Assembly (NCBI GenBank): GCA_964514395.1
Contig: CAZEQK010000029.1
Span: 1-40,920 of the forward strand
Reading direction: 5' to 3'
DNA from: CAZEQK01 sp964514395
GTDB taxonomy: Bacteria; Bacillota; Bacilli; Tepidibacillales; Tepidibacillaceae
Length of the DNA stretch: 40,920 nucleotides
Below the pieces are notes generated by a model. The model did no database searches and had not been told where the DNA came from. It saw only the letters and a program-made list of their open reading frames with translations. Positions 1 through 7,166 of this stretch are shown here, piece after piece (positions within the stretch are counted from its first letter, which is position 1; every line of letters begins with the position of its first letter). The translations under genes were made by a program, and so were the position numbers.

Positions 1-55
1 TTTTTCATCAGCAATTGCTATGAAAATGGCTCAATTTTAGATTAGCAAATACAAT

Positions 56-410
56 ATGCCTTATCAATATGATTGGGCACTTCAAAAAAACATTAATATC
101 AATGATTATTTTGATAAAAAAGTAATTTATGAATACTATTATATATCGCACCACCCATATGAATATTTAAACAAAAAGTATCCAAATGGTAAAGTTGAGG
201 CAATGGTTATAATTCTAAATAATAAATCTATTGGGGGAGTACTTTTCATAGGTAATTATAATGTTGAGATTAATGGTGCAAAAAATACTGATGGAATTAT
301 ATAGTATAGACCACCCTGAATTTGTTGAAATAGATACTCAGTTTGGTTACAAAAAATTTCTTTGGTCAAAATATGAAAAATATTTAAAAGATAAGTTTAA
401 CTTATATTAA
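56..410 (+). pseudogene. Small hypothetical gene broken by one frameshift
   Basis: The reading frame from ATG 56 gives 82 residues and stops at TAG 302-304. One base out of frame, coding resumes at 303 (SIDHPEFVEIDTQFGYKKFL...) and runs to TAA 408-410, with Lys/Tyr-rich composition like the first part. Removing one base near 299 would read ...DGIYSIDHPEF... without a break, so this is best read as one gene of about 117 codons with a one-base insertion. I do not recognise the family with certainty; the product would be a small soluble protein rich in Tyr, Lys and Ile. No good Shine-Dalgarno precedes ATG 56, and another open frame ends at 43-45, so the true 5' end may also be damaged. A sequencing error is the alternative explanation. 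Confidence 0.5.
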
Positions 411-621
411 GCCGATAGAAGAAGAATCAGTAACATAACTCTTTTACTAAAGACAGTGAAATTCAAGACTAATAAAGGTAATTTAAGGCTTGGACTTCAC
501 CAGTAATCTCATGGCGCGACGGGATACCTAAAAGTTTAGATTATCCTTTTTTAAAATAAGGAGCAAAACAATGAGATGATCGATTAGTTACATAATATTT
601 AATAGAAAGGAGATAGGATTG

Positions 622-1140
622 GTGATAGAAACAGAACGTTTATGGTTACGAGTCCATCAAGAGAGTGATTTGGAGTATTTACATCAGATTCTATCTGACT
701 CAGAAACCGTGGCTTTTTGGCTAACTCCCTTTACAAGGGCTCAAACAGAGGGCTGGATAGCTAAGCAAATTAAAAGTCATCAAGAAAATGGAATTGGTAG
801 ATTCGTTGTTATTCTTAAGGAGGAAGATAAAATTATTGGTGATTGTGGAATCATGAAAACTGAAATTGAAGGAAAGCTGGAAAATGATCTTGGTTATATC
901 ATTTATGCAAAGTATTGGTATCATGGGTACGGATATGAAGCAGCAAAAAAAAGCTTAGAATATGGTTTTTCTCAATTAGGATTAACAAGCATTTATGCGA
1001 ATATGGCCTATAATCATCAAGCTTCAATAAAAGTAGCAGAAAAGATAGGGATGAGAAGAGTAAAGGAATTTTATAATAAAAAGAATAGAGACATACTGAC
1101 TTACCTTTATGAAGCAGAAATCGATAACCCTCATAAATAA
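622..1140 (+). CDS. GNAT N-acetyltransferase, RimJ/RimL type
   Basis: 172 residues, the usual length of a RimJ/RimL-like acetyl-CoA transferase acting on the N-terminus of a ribosomal or other protein or on a small amine. The start is GTG 622, giving the family-typical opening MIETERLWLRV; a TTG at 619 is also in frame, and the Shine-Dalgarno AGAAAGGAG lies at 604-612. Residues in the middle (GDCGIMKTEI, then LGYIIYAKYWYHGYGYEAA) match beta strand 4 and the acetyl-CoA pyrophosphate loop, followed by a NHQASIKVAEKIGM segment, the conserved N-x-x-S-x-x-V-x-E-K-x-G motif. It stands alone between degraded DNA and a small membrane protein gene. The substrate cannot be told from sequence. Confidence 0.85.
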   Translation: MIETERLWLRVHQESDLEYLHQILSDSETVAFWLTPFTRAQTEGWIAKQIKSHQENGIGRFVVILKEEDKIIGDCGIMKTEIEGKLENDLGYIIYAKYWYHGYGYEAAKKSLEYGFSQLGLTSIYANMAYNHQASIKVAEKIGMRRVKEFYNKKNRDILTYLYEAEIDNPHK

Positions 1141-1320
1141 AACTACTAAACTAAAATGGATAGTTTCCACTAAATAAAATTGAATACTTATTTACCAAAG
1201 CACATCCACCGATTATGCTAGGTTTATATAAATAGCAAGGTGATAGAGGAGATGCAGGTGGATAAGTCAAATTGTTATCAGCAGCAAAAAATAAATATTC
1301 AAATTAAGTTGAGGTGTTAT

Positions 1321-1539
1321 ATGAACGTATATATTAAGTTATTAATTGTGTTTATTATTGGATTTTTGCTTTTAAATTTACCACCAACATTAGAGCCGTT
1401 TTTTTTATTTAAGATTTATTTTGGTTCGAGTTTTGCAGATTTAGAAATGGATATAATACGTATTCTAAATATTAGTGGTCTATTAATGGTAATTTACACA
1501 GTAATTATGGTATTTAGAAACATAATAAAAGGTAAGTAA
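1321..1539 (+). CDS. Small two-span membrane protein
   Basis: From ATG 1321 the product is 72 residues with two hydrophobic segments, about residues 4-21 (IKLLIVFIIGFLLLNL) and 48-68 (ILNISGLLMVIYTVIMVF), and a basic C-terminus RNIIKGK, so the tail probably lies in the cytoplasm. A GAGGTG Shine-Dalgarno sits just before this ATG. The same frame is open back to GTG 1240 and ATG 1252, but the added residues are polar, Gln/Lys-rich and unlike a membrane-protein start. I do not recognise the family. Neighbours on both sides are unrelated accessory genes, so context does not help. Confidence 0.5.
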   Translation: MNVYIKLLIVFIIGFLLLNLPPTLEPFFLFKIYFGSSFADLEMDIIRILNISGLLMVIYTVIMVFRNIIKGK

Positions 1540-1656
1540 CAGAAGTTAACTATAATACAGATCATACTTCATTCGGTTGAACATATAGTGAAAATGCTTT
1601 AAATCATATATAATCTACCTAAGATATAAAACAGCTTGAGTGAGGAGTTCATTTTC

Positions 1657-2622
1657 ATGAGTCAGGATATACTTTTGTATCAAAATATGGTAGACGAAGC
1701 AGTTAGAAAATTAGGTGGCTATTGGCGTCCTTTATCAGGACTAGCAAGATTAATGGAGGAGCTAGGAGAATTAAATGAAGTTTTGTTGGAAGAACAGATA
1801 GATAAAGAGGAATTAAGTAAGGAATTAGCCGATTTATTCATTATAACAGCCTCCATTGCGAATCAATATTGTGTTGACCTAAACGAAGAGTTTCATTTAC
1901 TTGGATATCCCGAGAAGGTAGAAAAATTGTATCATTATCACGATCAGGGAGATAAAGAGAAAGGCTTAATGAAATTATCTTTATTAGGTGGACAAATTGC
2001 TAGGATTCTAAATCATTATGAAGGAGATAAAAAGAAAAAGCCTACAGAAAAAAATCAAAGACTTGCGAGAGAGATTGCTAGTTTTCAGGTTGAATTAATC
2101 GCCTTTTCAAGACAATATGATATCTCTTTGTTCTTTTATGTACAAAAGGTTTTAAATCATGATATGGAAAGAGACAAGCATCGTTTTTCTATTACTCATG
2201 ATCCAACAACTGAACCATCTTTATCACATTTTATACAAGCCAACAGAAATAGTGATTATTTGAAGCTGAAAAAGCTTTGGGGTTCTTATGAATGGAATGA
2301 AGAGATTGATATAGAGCGAAATCTAAAAAACAGCTTAGAAAGTCTAAATCGATTTGTCAAAGTATGTGAATGGGAAGGTTTAGAGGGTTTTGTACTTGAG
2401 GTAGTTGGTAGTCGGTACATTAAAACGGAGCAGGAAAGAAATGAAACGATTAGAAAGGTATTAAGCTTTTATAATCGATTTGATACCGAGAATAAAGATT
2501 TTGAGGATAGCTTGATATATACGGGCCTTGATTTTATATTTACGTATAGGGGGCAAAAGTTCGAATGGGTACCCTTTGTGAATGAACAATCCTTATTTAT
2601 TCTTTTTCTCCCCATTTACTAA
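1657..2622 (+). CDS. Tandem MazG-like (all-alpha NTP-PPase) protein
   Basis: 321 residues from ATG 1657, preceded by GAGGAG at 1642-1647; an upstream in-frame TTG at 1636 is less likely. Residues 25-70 carry the MazG signature E-E-x-x-E (RLMEELGELNE, E34-E38) followed by E-x-x-D (ELADLF, E56-D59), which in this superfamily binds Mg2+ and hydrolyses a nucleoside triphosphate to monophosphate and pyrophosphate. A second helical repeat at about residues 105-180 resembles the first but lacks the acidic motif, so the protein may be an intramolecular dimer with one active half. The last ~130 residues (from HFIQANRNSDY) match nothing I recognise and may be a substrate or partner domain. Probably a cytoplasmic house-cleaning enzyme; the nucleotide is unknown. 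Confidence 0.7.
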   Translation: MSQDILLYQNMVDEAVRKLGGYWRPLSGLARLMEELGELNEVLLEEQIDKEELSKELADLFIITASIANQYCVDLNEEFHLLGYPEKVEKLYHYHDQGDKEKGLMKLSLLGGQIARILNHYEGDKKKKPTEKNQRLAREIASFQVELIAFSRQYDISLFFYVQKVLNHDMERDKHRFSITHDPTTEPSLSHFIQANRNSDYLKLKKLWGSYEWNEEIDIERNLKNSLESLNRFVKVCEWEGLEGFVLEVVGSRYIKTEQERNETIRKVLSFYNRFDTENKDFEDSLIYTGLDFIFTYRGQKFEWVPFVNEQSLFILFLPIY

Positions 2623-2648
2623 AAAATTTCATTGCCTCATATGAAAAG

Positions 2649-2675
2649 AAGGTGGAAGATTAAGATTTCCACCTT
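2649..2675 (+). terminator. Rho-independent terminator after the MazG-like gene
   Basis: A 9-bp stem AAGGTGGAA / TTCCACCTT with a 9-base loop is followed by TTT, 26 bases after the stop codon at 2622. Confidence 0.8.
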
Positions 2676-2777
2676 TTTAAATGTTTAAATTCATATTGGT
2701 GTTCATCATCCTTGGCAAACGAATATGTTGCAAATATCCTACACTTATTAATAGAAATAATGTTAAAACTTATTATA

Positions 2778-2806
2778 TTGATAGGATGGCTATAAAAAAA
2801 TATAAT
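2778..2806 (+). promoter_or_regulatory. Sigma-A type promoter of the BtuF-like gene
   Basis: TTGATA (2778-2783), a 17-base spacer and a perfect TATAAT (2801-2806). Transcription would start near 2813, 35 bases before the GTG start at 2848. Confidence 0.75.
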
Positions 2807-2847
2807 GGAAACAACAATCAATAATATAATTCGCTGGGGGGAAAGTC

Positions 2848-3636
2848 GTGGGAAAAATAATAGTAAAGGATGATTTGAATCGTACCGTTCAGATAAATAA
2901 TCCTCCAAAAAGAATCATATCCCTCTGTCCTTCTATCACAGAAACCTTATATCATATGAATTTGACAGAGGAAATAGTGGGCAGGACTAGCTTTTGTATT
3001 CATCCGTCCCATCTAGTGAAGCAGGCAAGGTCTGTTGGTGGAACAAAGAATTTTAAAGCGGAAATCATAGATGAACTTTCTCCAGATTTAATCATAGCAG
3101 AGAAGGAAGAAAACCCAAAAGAGATGATTGAGATGCTTGGAGAAAAACACGCTGTATATGTAGCAAATGTTGAAAGCTATGATAATGCATTACACATGAT
3201 TAAAAGCTTAGGGATCATTACTGGTAAGGAGAAAGCTGCTGAAGAAATAAGTGAGGCGATAGAGAATAAATTTAAGAATTTAAAAATAAGAGATCAAATA
3301 AAGGCTGGATATCTTATATGGAAGGATCCCTATATGGCTGCAGGAAAGAATACTTATATTACCTCGATGATGAAAAAGATAGGGATTACCAATGTGTTTA
3401 AATATAATGATGCTAGATACCCCGTTGTTGATATCGAGGAAATAAAGAAACATCAACCAGATTATCTATTTTTATCTACGGAGCCCTACCCATTTAAAGA
3501 GGATGATGTGAAGGAGCTGGAAGTAGATTTACCGAATACAAAAATCATTATCGTAGATGGGGAAGCATTTACCTGGTATGGCTCCCATATGCTTCAAGCA
3601 GCAGATTATTTTGAAAAGCTTGTTTCTCAATTATAA
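2848..3636 (+). CDS. BtuF-like helical-backbone binding protein, no signal peptide
   Basis: 262 residues. The opening DDLNRTVQINNPPKRIISL and SITETLYHMNL are the classic start of the TroA-fold class III periplasmic-binding family (BtuF/FhuD/FepB), which bind cobalamin or ferric siderophores. Later segments (SPDLIIAEKEEN, a long central helix ~130-150, LWKDPYMAAGKNTYI, and HQPDYLFLSTEPYPF) fit the two lobes. The GTG start at 2848 follows GGGGGGAAAG and a strong promoter. There is no signal peptide and no lipobox Cys, and no ABC permease or ATPase is adjacent, so the protein should be cytoplasmic. Orphan cytoplasmic members are known in Bacillota genomes but their ligand is unclear. It is a single-gene unit, closed by a terminator shared with the convergent MBL gene. 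Confidence 0.75.
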   Translation: MGKIIVKDDLNRTVQINNPPKRIISLCPSITETLYHMNLTEEIVGRTSFCIHPSHLVKQARSVGGTKNFKAEIIDELSPDLIIAEKEENPKEMIEMLGEKHAVYVANVESYDNALHMIKSLGIITGKEKAAEEISEAIENKFKNLKIRDQIKAGYLIWKDPYMAAGKNTYITSMMKKIGITNVFKYNDARYPVVDIEEIKKHQPDYLFLSTEPYPFKEDDVKELEVDLPNTKIIIVDGEAFTWYGSHMLQAADYFEKLVSQL

Positions 3637-3667
3637 GCTTCTGATTCTAAATCATTTAAATACAAAA

Positions 3668-3692
3668 AAAGCTTATCATTTTGATATGCTTT
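3668..3692. terminator. Bidirectional terminator between convergent genes
   Basis: Arms 3668-3678 and 3682-3692 (AAAGCTTATCA / TGATATGCTTT) pair with one mismatch. T-rich sequence follows the stem on the plus strand and an A-run precedes it, giving T's on the minus strand, so it can end both the BtuF-like gene and the MBL-fold gene. Confidence 0.65.
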
Positions 3693-3707
3693 TCTTTATA
3701 TGAATTA

Positions 3708-4490
3708 TTAATCATTATTTACGATTGAGTCTACAGCACGTTCATAAGAAAATTCGTTGCTAGATAGGAAAATCATCGGAGAGGTTTGAGGAAATAGCTT
3801 TGATATTATCTCTTTTTTATTCTTCCCTTTTTGATGTAGTTCAAGAATAGTATCCTGTAATCCTAATAAATAATCTAGCTTTCCTTGTAATTTTTCTTTT
3901 CCGTTTTCAATCTTTCCACTGTGCGCACAATAAATGGTCTGAACATCTAATGATATGAGACGTTTTAATGAATCAATAGTTTTAGGAATAGATTCCTCTC
4001 GTAAAAATAGCTTTGGTTTTCGGGTAATATACAAATCCCCTGAAAATAGTATTCCACTTTTTTCATCATAAAGGCTGATGGAGTCATCAGAATGACCAGG
4101 AGTATCTATAACTTGAAAGGTATAGTTAGGTGTCTCAATAAGCTTTGGAATAGGCTTCGCTTCAAATGGCCGTCTTGGACCCCAAAACAACCTTCGATAG
4201 AATGGATACTTGCCATTTTTATTTGCCAATGGAACAGATTTACTATGCAGATAAATAGGTAATTTCTTTCTATTCCACCACCAAAAAGCATTACCTGAAT
4301 GATCTTCATGCATATGAGTTAGGGCAATTTGCTCCACTTCATTTTCAATTTTCTTAAAAAAAGGCTTTAGTTGATTTAACCCTGATTTTGCACCAGTGTC
4401 AATTAATAATCCATCAATTTCATAGACAAAGACTCGAAGCATGATGCCAAGACGTGTCACCTTTGCATCTCCCCAACGCACATCACTCAT
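3708..4490 (-). CDS. MBL-fold metallo-hydrolase
   Basis: 260 residues. The H-x-H-x-D-H metal motif is intact (THMHEDHSGN, H59, H61, D63, H64), and the further ligands are visible as TPGHSDD, LFSGDLYI and CAHSGKIENG, so two zinc or iron ions should bind. This is the glyoxalase II/beta-lactamase fold, whose members hydrolyse thioesters, lactones or phosphodiesters or reduce oxygen. The C-terminal part is helical (GLQDTILELHQKGKNKKEII) as in hydrolases of the RNase Z/glyoxalase II-like group found in Bacillus. ATG 4490 follows AGGAGG at a normal distance. No export signal is present. The substrate is not evident from the neighbours. Confidence 0.85.
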   Translation of the reverse strand: MSDVRWGDAKVTRLGIMLRVFVYEIDGLLIDTGAKSGLNQLKPFFKKIENEVEQIALTHMHEDHSGNAFWWWNRKKLPIYLHSKSVPLANKNGKYPFYRRLFWGPRRPFEAKPIPKLIETPNYTFQVIDTPGHSDDSISLYDEKSGILFSGDLYITRKPKLFLREESIPKTIDSLKRLISLDVQTIYCAHSGKIENGKEKLQGKLDYLLGLQDTILELHQKGKNKKEIISKLFPQTSPMIFLSSNEFSYERAVDSIVNND

Positions 4491-4637
4491 AATACGTATC
4501 CTCCTAAAAATGAAGCATTATTCATTTTGAACTCATTTACTATTATATAGAACATGAGTGTAAAAGGAAATGGATTAGGGTTTAAAAAAAACAAACGGGC
4601 AGGTTAGCTGAAGGAGTTGCTAGGTTAAATATAAAGT

Positions 4638-4667
4638 TTGACTACCGATGATAAATTTTGCTATTGT
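4638..4667 (+). promoter_or_regulatory. Putative promoter of the attenuated GNAT leader
   Basis: TTGACT (4638-4643), an 18-base spacer and TATTGT (4662-4667). It would start transcription near 4674, just ahead of the small leader ORF at 4699 and the hairpins at 4856-4927. Confidence 0.45.
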
Positions 4668-4698
4668 TAAATTGACTAAAACAATGGAGTGTACCGTT

Positions 4699-4794
4699 AT
4701 GAAAAAAAGATCGTTGCAATCTTTACCAAAAGGTGTTGGGTATTCAACTGCCGTTTTTTTCGCAACTACTAATCATGGGAGGAAGTCTGACTAA
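4699..4794 (+). CDS. Possible 31-residue leader peptide
   Basis: ATG 4699 opens a 31-codon frame (MKKRSLQSLPKGVGYSTAVF..., ending in GRKSD) that stops at TAA 4792-4794. A GGAG at 4686-4689 lies nine bases ahead of the ATG and a promoter-like pair lies at 4638-4667. It is followed after about 60 bases by an attenuator and then by a decayed acetyltransferase gene, the place where antibiotic-inducible resistance genes of Bacillota carry a leader peptide. It is basic and has no known family. The gap to the first hairpin arm is longer than in well-studied leaders, so it could equally be a chance ORF. Confidence 0.35.
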   Translation: MKKRSLQSLPKGVGYSTAVFFATTNHGRKSD

Positions 4795-4855
4795 TTTTAG
4801 ATAAAAACGACTGAAATCCTTTGATTAGAATTTCTAATTAAAGTAGTGGGATAAA

Positions 4856-4927
4856 AAACTACAGGTCGTTTCCTGTGGTTTATAATAATAAATTGTTACT
4901 TAAAACCACAGGAGTTCCTTGTGGTTT
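4856..4927 (+). promoter_or_regulatory. Transcription attenuator (1:2, 2:3, 3:4 hairpins)
   Basis: Four segments alternate in pairing. Segment 1 (4856-4865) pairs over 10 bp with segment 2 (4872-4881). Segment 2, CCTGTGGTTT, is the exact complement of segment 3, AAACCACAGG (4903-4912), giving a 10-bp anti-terminator. Segment 3 also pairs with segment 4 (4918-4927) over 10 bp including one G-T, directly followed by a T-run: an intrinsic terminator. This is the standard attenuator plan. It precedes the acetyltransferase pseudogene by about 35 bases, so readthrough once controlled that gene. Confidence 0.7.
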
Positions 4928-4959
4928 TTTTATTTTATTTTTCAAAAGGAAGAAGAAAA

Positions 4960-5448
4960 ATGAAAAAAAACAAGAAATATTTATTAGGTTATTGGAAGTT
5001 TCAGATGCAGAGGATTTACTTAAGCTAGAAGTTGAAAATAGGGAATTTTTCCAACGCTATACTCCATTAAAAGATGAAAAATTTTATACAATGGAGGGAC
5101 AAATTGAGCGGGTTGAAAAGAGTATTTCACGGGCTAAACAGGATACCTTTTATTCTTTCGGTGTTTTTCTAACTGAAAACAAAAGATTAATTGGAAATGT
5201 AACGTTATCTGAAATAACAAGAAGTGACTTACAGGGTTGTTGGATTGGATACTATTTAGACAAAAATCAGAATGGGAAAGGATTTATGACAGAAGCTGTA
5301 AAACTTGCTGTAGACTTTGGGTTTAATGAATTAAAATTACATCGAATTGAAGCTGGGGTCATGCCATTGGTTTCCATAAAGAGGGAATCGCAAAAGAAAA
5401 TGTTAGAATTAATGGAAGATGGGAGGACCATCAAACTTTAGGTCAATA
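4960..5448 (+). pseudogene. Broken GNAT acetyltransferase (RimJ/RimL type)
   Basis: Two lesions are visible. (1) ATG 4960, which follows an AAAGGAAG Shine-Dalgarno, is out of frame with the gene: eight A's (4963-4970) follow it, and nine would join it to the coding frame QEIFIRLLEVSDAEDLL. In the coding frame itself the only starts lie inside the attenuator (GTG 4875 and a TTG), upstream of the terminator. (2) After AGVMP (about 5365) the conserved HNxxSxxVLEK block is missing and the frame changes; the other frame continues as IGFHKEGIAKENVRINGRW and ends with a normal family C-terminus at TAA 5446-5448. So the gene has lost roughly a dozen codons by a deletion that is not a multiple of three. 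The open frame 4875-5441 is therefore not a real protein end to end. The intact ancestor would have acetylated a ribosomal protein or an antibiotic. Confidence 0.75.
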
Positions 5449-5546
5449 ACCAAGAGGTGTGTCAGCTTTAGGAAAGCACTCCTTTAAAATAGAGGTAGAA
5501 GTTTGGGCTGTCCGATGGTAAATGAATAAGACAGTAAAACTAGTAA

Positions 5547-5578
5547 AAAATGGAGGGATATTGATATCTCTCCATTTT
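5547..5578 (+). terminator. Long hairpin after the GNAT pseudogene
   Basis: Arms 5547-5561 and 5564-5578 pair over 15 bp with one G-T wobble, loop TG, ending in TTTT. It probably is the terminator of the decayed acetyltransferase unit. Confidence 0.6.
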
Positions 5579-5610
5579 CGTTGCTAATAGAGTTGCTATT
5601 TCGTATTTAA

Positions 5611-5637
5611 AAAAGTGCCGTATAAAACGACACTTTT
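5611..5637 (-). terminator. Terminator of the liv operon
   Basis: On the minus strand AAAAGTGTCG / CGGCACTTTT forms a 10-bp stem followed by a T-run, immediately after the livF stop codon at 5641. Confidence 0.8.
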
Positions 5638-5640
5638 AGA

Positions 5641-6351
5641 TTATTCTCCGAGGTAAGCCTTTCTTACTTCTGGATTATTTGCTACTTCATCTGCTGTTCC
5701 TTCAAGTTTTATTTCTCCAGTTTCTATGACGTAACCTCGGTCAGCAATAGATAATGCAAGATGTGCATTTTGTTCTACTAATAAAATCGTCGTTCCTGCT
5801 TTATTTATTTCCTGGATAATATTAAATATTTCTTCAACTAGCATCGGTGCCAAGCCCATTGAGGGTTCATCCATTAACAATAGCTTAGGGTGACTCATTA
5901 AAGCTCTGCCCATAGCTAGCATCTGTTGTTCTCCGCCAGATAAGGTTCCTGCTGGTTGCTTTAATCTTTCCTTTAATCGTGGAAACTTTTGAAAGATATT
6001 TTCAAAGTCTTTATTAAAACCTTTATCTTTCCTAGCATAAGCTCCCATTAATAAATTTTCTTTTACAGTCAAAAATGGAAAAACCCGTCTACCCTCTGGT
6101 ACATGACCAATTCCCATCTCAACAATCTTATGGGGAGGGGTATGATTTAATGCTTGATTCTTAAAGGTTATTTCTCCACCTTTTATTTTATTTAATCCTG
6201 ATATTGTTCGTAATATCGAAGTTTTTCCAGCGCCATTTGCTCCAATTAAAGAAACGATTTCCCCTTCATTTACATGTAAGGAAACATCTCTTATCGCATG
6301 AATGGCATCATAGTAAACATTTATATTTTCAATTGTTAACAAACTTGTCAC
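5641..6351 (-). CDS. livF: Branched-chain amino acid ABC transporter ATPase LivF
   Basis: 236 residues, the normal LivF length. Walker A (GANGAGKTS, about residues 37-45), the ABC signature (LSGGEQQM), Walker B (LLLMDEPS) and the switch His region (LLVEQNAH) are intact, and the phrase VPEGRRVFPFLTVKENL is diagnostic for LivF rather than other ABC ATPases. With LivG it powers import of branched-chain amino acids, or of related amides or urea-like solutes in some homologues. It is the last gene of livK-H-M-G-F on the minus strand, eight bases after livG, and is closed by a terminator. Confidence 0.95.
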   Translation of the reverse strand: MTSLLTIENINVYYDAIHAIRDVSLHVNEGEIVSLIGANGAGKTSILRTISGLNKIKGGEITFKNQALNHTPPHKIVEMGIGHVPEGRRVFPFLTVKENLLMGAYARKDKGFNKDFENIFQKFPRLKERLKQPAGTLSGGEQQMLAMGRALMSHPKLLLMDEPSMGLAPMLVEEIFNIIQEINKAGTTILLVEQNAHLALSIADRGYVIETGEIKLEGTADEVANNPEVRKAYLGE

Positions 6352-6359
6352 CCCATTTC

Positions 6360-7139
6360 TTAATTCATATGTGATTTAAGATATTCCGCACCTAGATACG
6401 CAGCAATTACATCCTGATTATTTTTCACTTCTTTCGGTGTTCCTTCAGCAATTTTTTTGCCATAGTCTAAGACCGAAACAGTATCAGATATCCCCATAAC
6501 TACTTTCATATCGTGTTCTACTAGAAAAACAGTTACACCTCGTTCACGAATTTGATTAATTAATTCCATTAACGTAGCTTTTTCCTGTGGATTCATACCA
6601 GCTGCTGGTTCATCTAATAGAATTATCTTTGGCTTTGATGCTAGTGCTCTAGCAATTTCCAATTTTCGTCGGTCGCCATAGGAAAGATTCCTAGCCTGTT
6701 CATCACTTTTACTGTATAGATTCATAAAGCTTAATTCTTCATTAGATTGTTCAGTAATCCATTTTTCTTCTTCTATTTGGTTTGGCGTTCTTGTGAATGC
6801 ACCTAATAATCCCTGTTTTCCCTTAATATGCATTCCGATTTTTACATTATCGATGACAGAAAGGTCATCAAATAAACGTATATTCTGAAAGGTCCTTGTA
6901 ATACCAATGGATGTTAATTTATGAGTGATTGTACCGTTTATTTTCTTATCTTCAAAGTATATCGAACCATTTGTTGGTTTATAGATTCCTGTAATTAGGT
7001 TGAAAATTGTACTTTTTCCTGCACCATTTGGTCCTATTAAGGCATGTATACTGCCTTCTTTCACTTTAATATTTACGGAATCTACTGCTGTTAACCCTCC
7101 AAACTTAATGGTGACGTTGTCTAATGTCAATATAGTCAT
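6360..7139 (-). CDS. livG: Branched-chain amino acid ABC transporter ATPase LivG
   Basis: 259 residues. Walker A (GPNGAGKST), signature (LSYGDRRKLEIARALAS) and Walker B (IILLDEPAAGMNP) are all present; the AAGMNPQEK and TRTFQNIRLF segments are typical of LivG, which is longer than LivF by a C-terminal extension (DVIAAYLGAEYLKSH). It forms the ATPase heterodimer with LivF at the cytoplasmic face of LivH/LivM. It lies 27 bases after livM and eight before livF, so the genes are co-transcribed and probably translationally linked. Confidence 0.95.
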   Translation of the reverse strand: MTILTLDNVTIKFGGLTAVDSVNIKVKEGSIHALIGPNGAGKSTIFNLITGIYKPTNGSIYFEDKKINGTITHKLTSIGITRTFQNIRLFDDLSVIDNVKIGMHIKGKQGLLGAFTRTPNQIEEEKWITEQSNEELSFMNLYSKSDEQARNLSYGDRRKLEIARALASKPKIILLDEPAAGMNPQEKATLMELINQIRERGVTVFLVEHDMKVVMGISDTVSVLDYGKKIAEGTPKEVKNNQDVIAAYLGAEYLKSHMN

Positions 7140-7166
7140 GAATATCCCCTTTCTTTATTTAGTAAT

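Noticed and set aside
4875..5441. 188-residue open frame as an intact acetyltransferase
   Set aside because: Its first ~28 residues are translated attenuator hairpins and a polyA region, and its C-terminus is out of frame with the family ending; it is a pseudogene.
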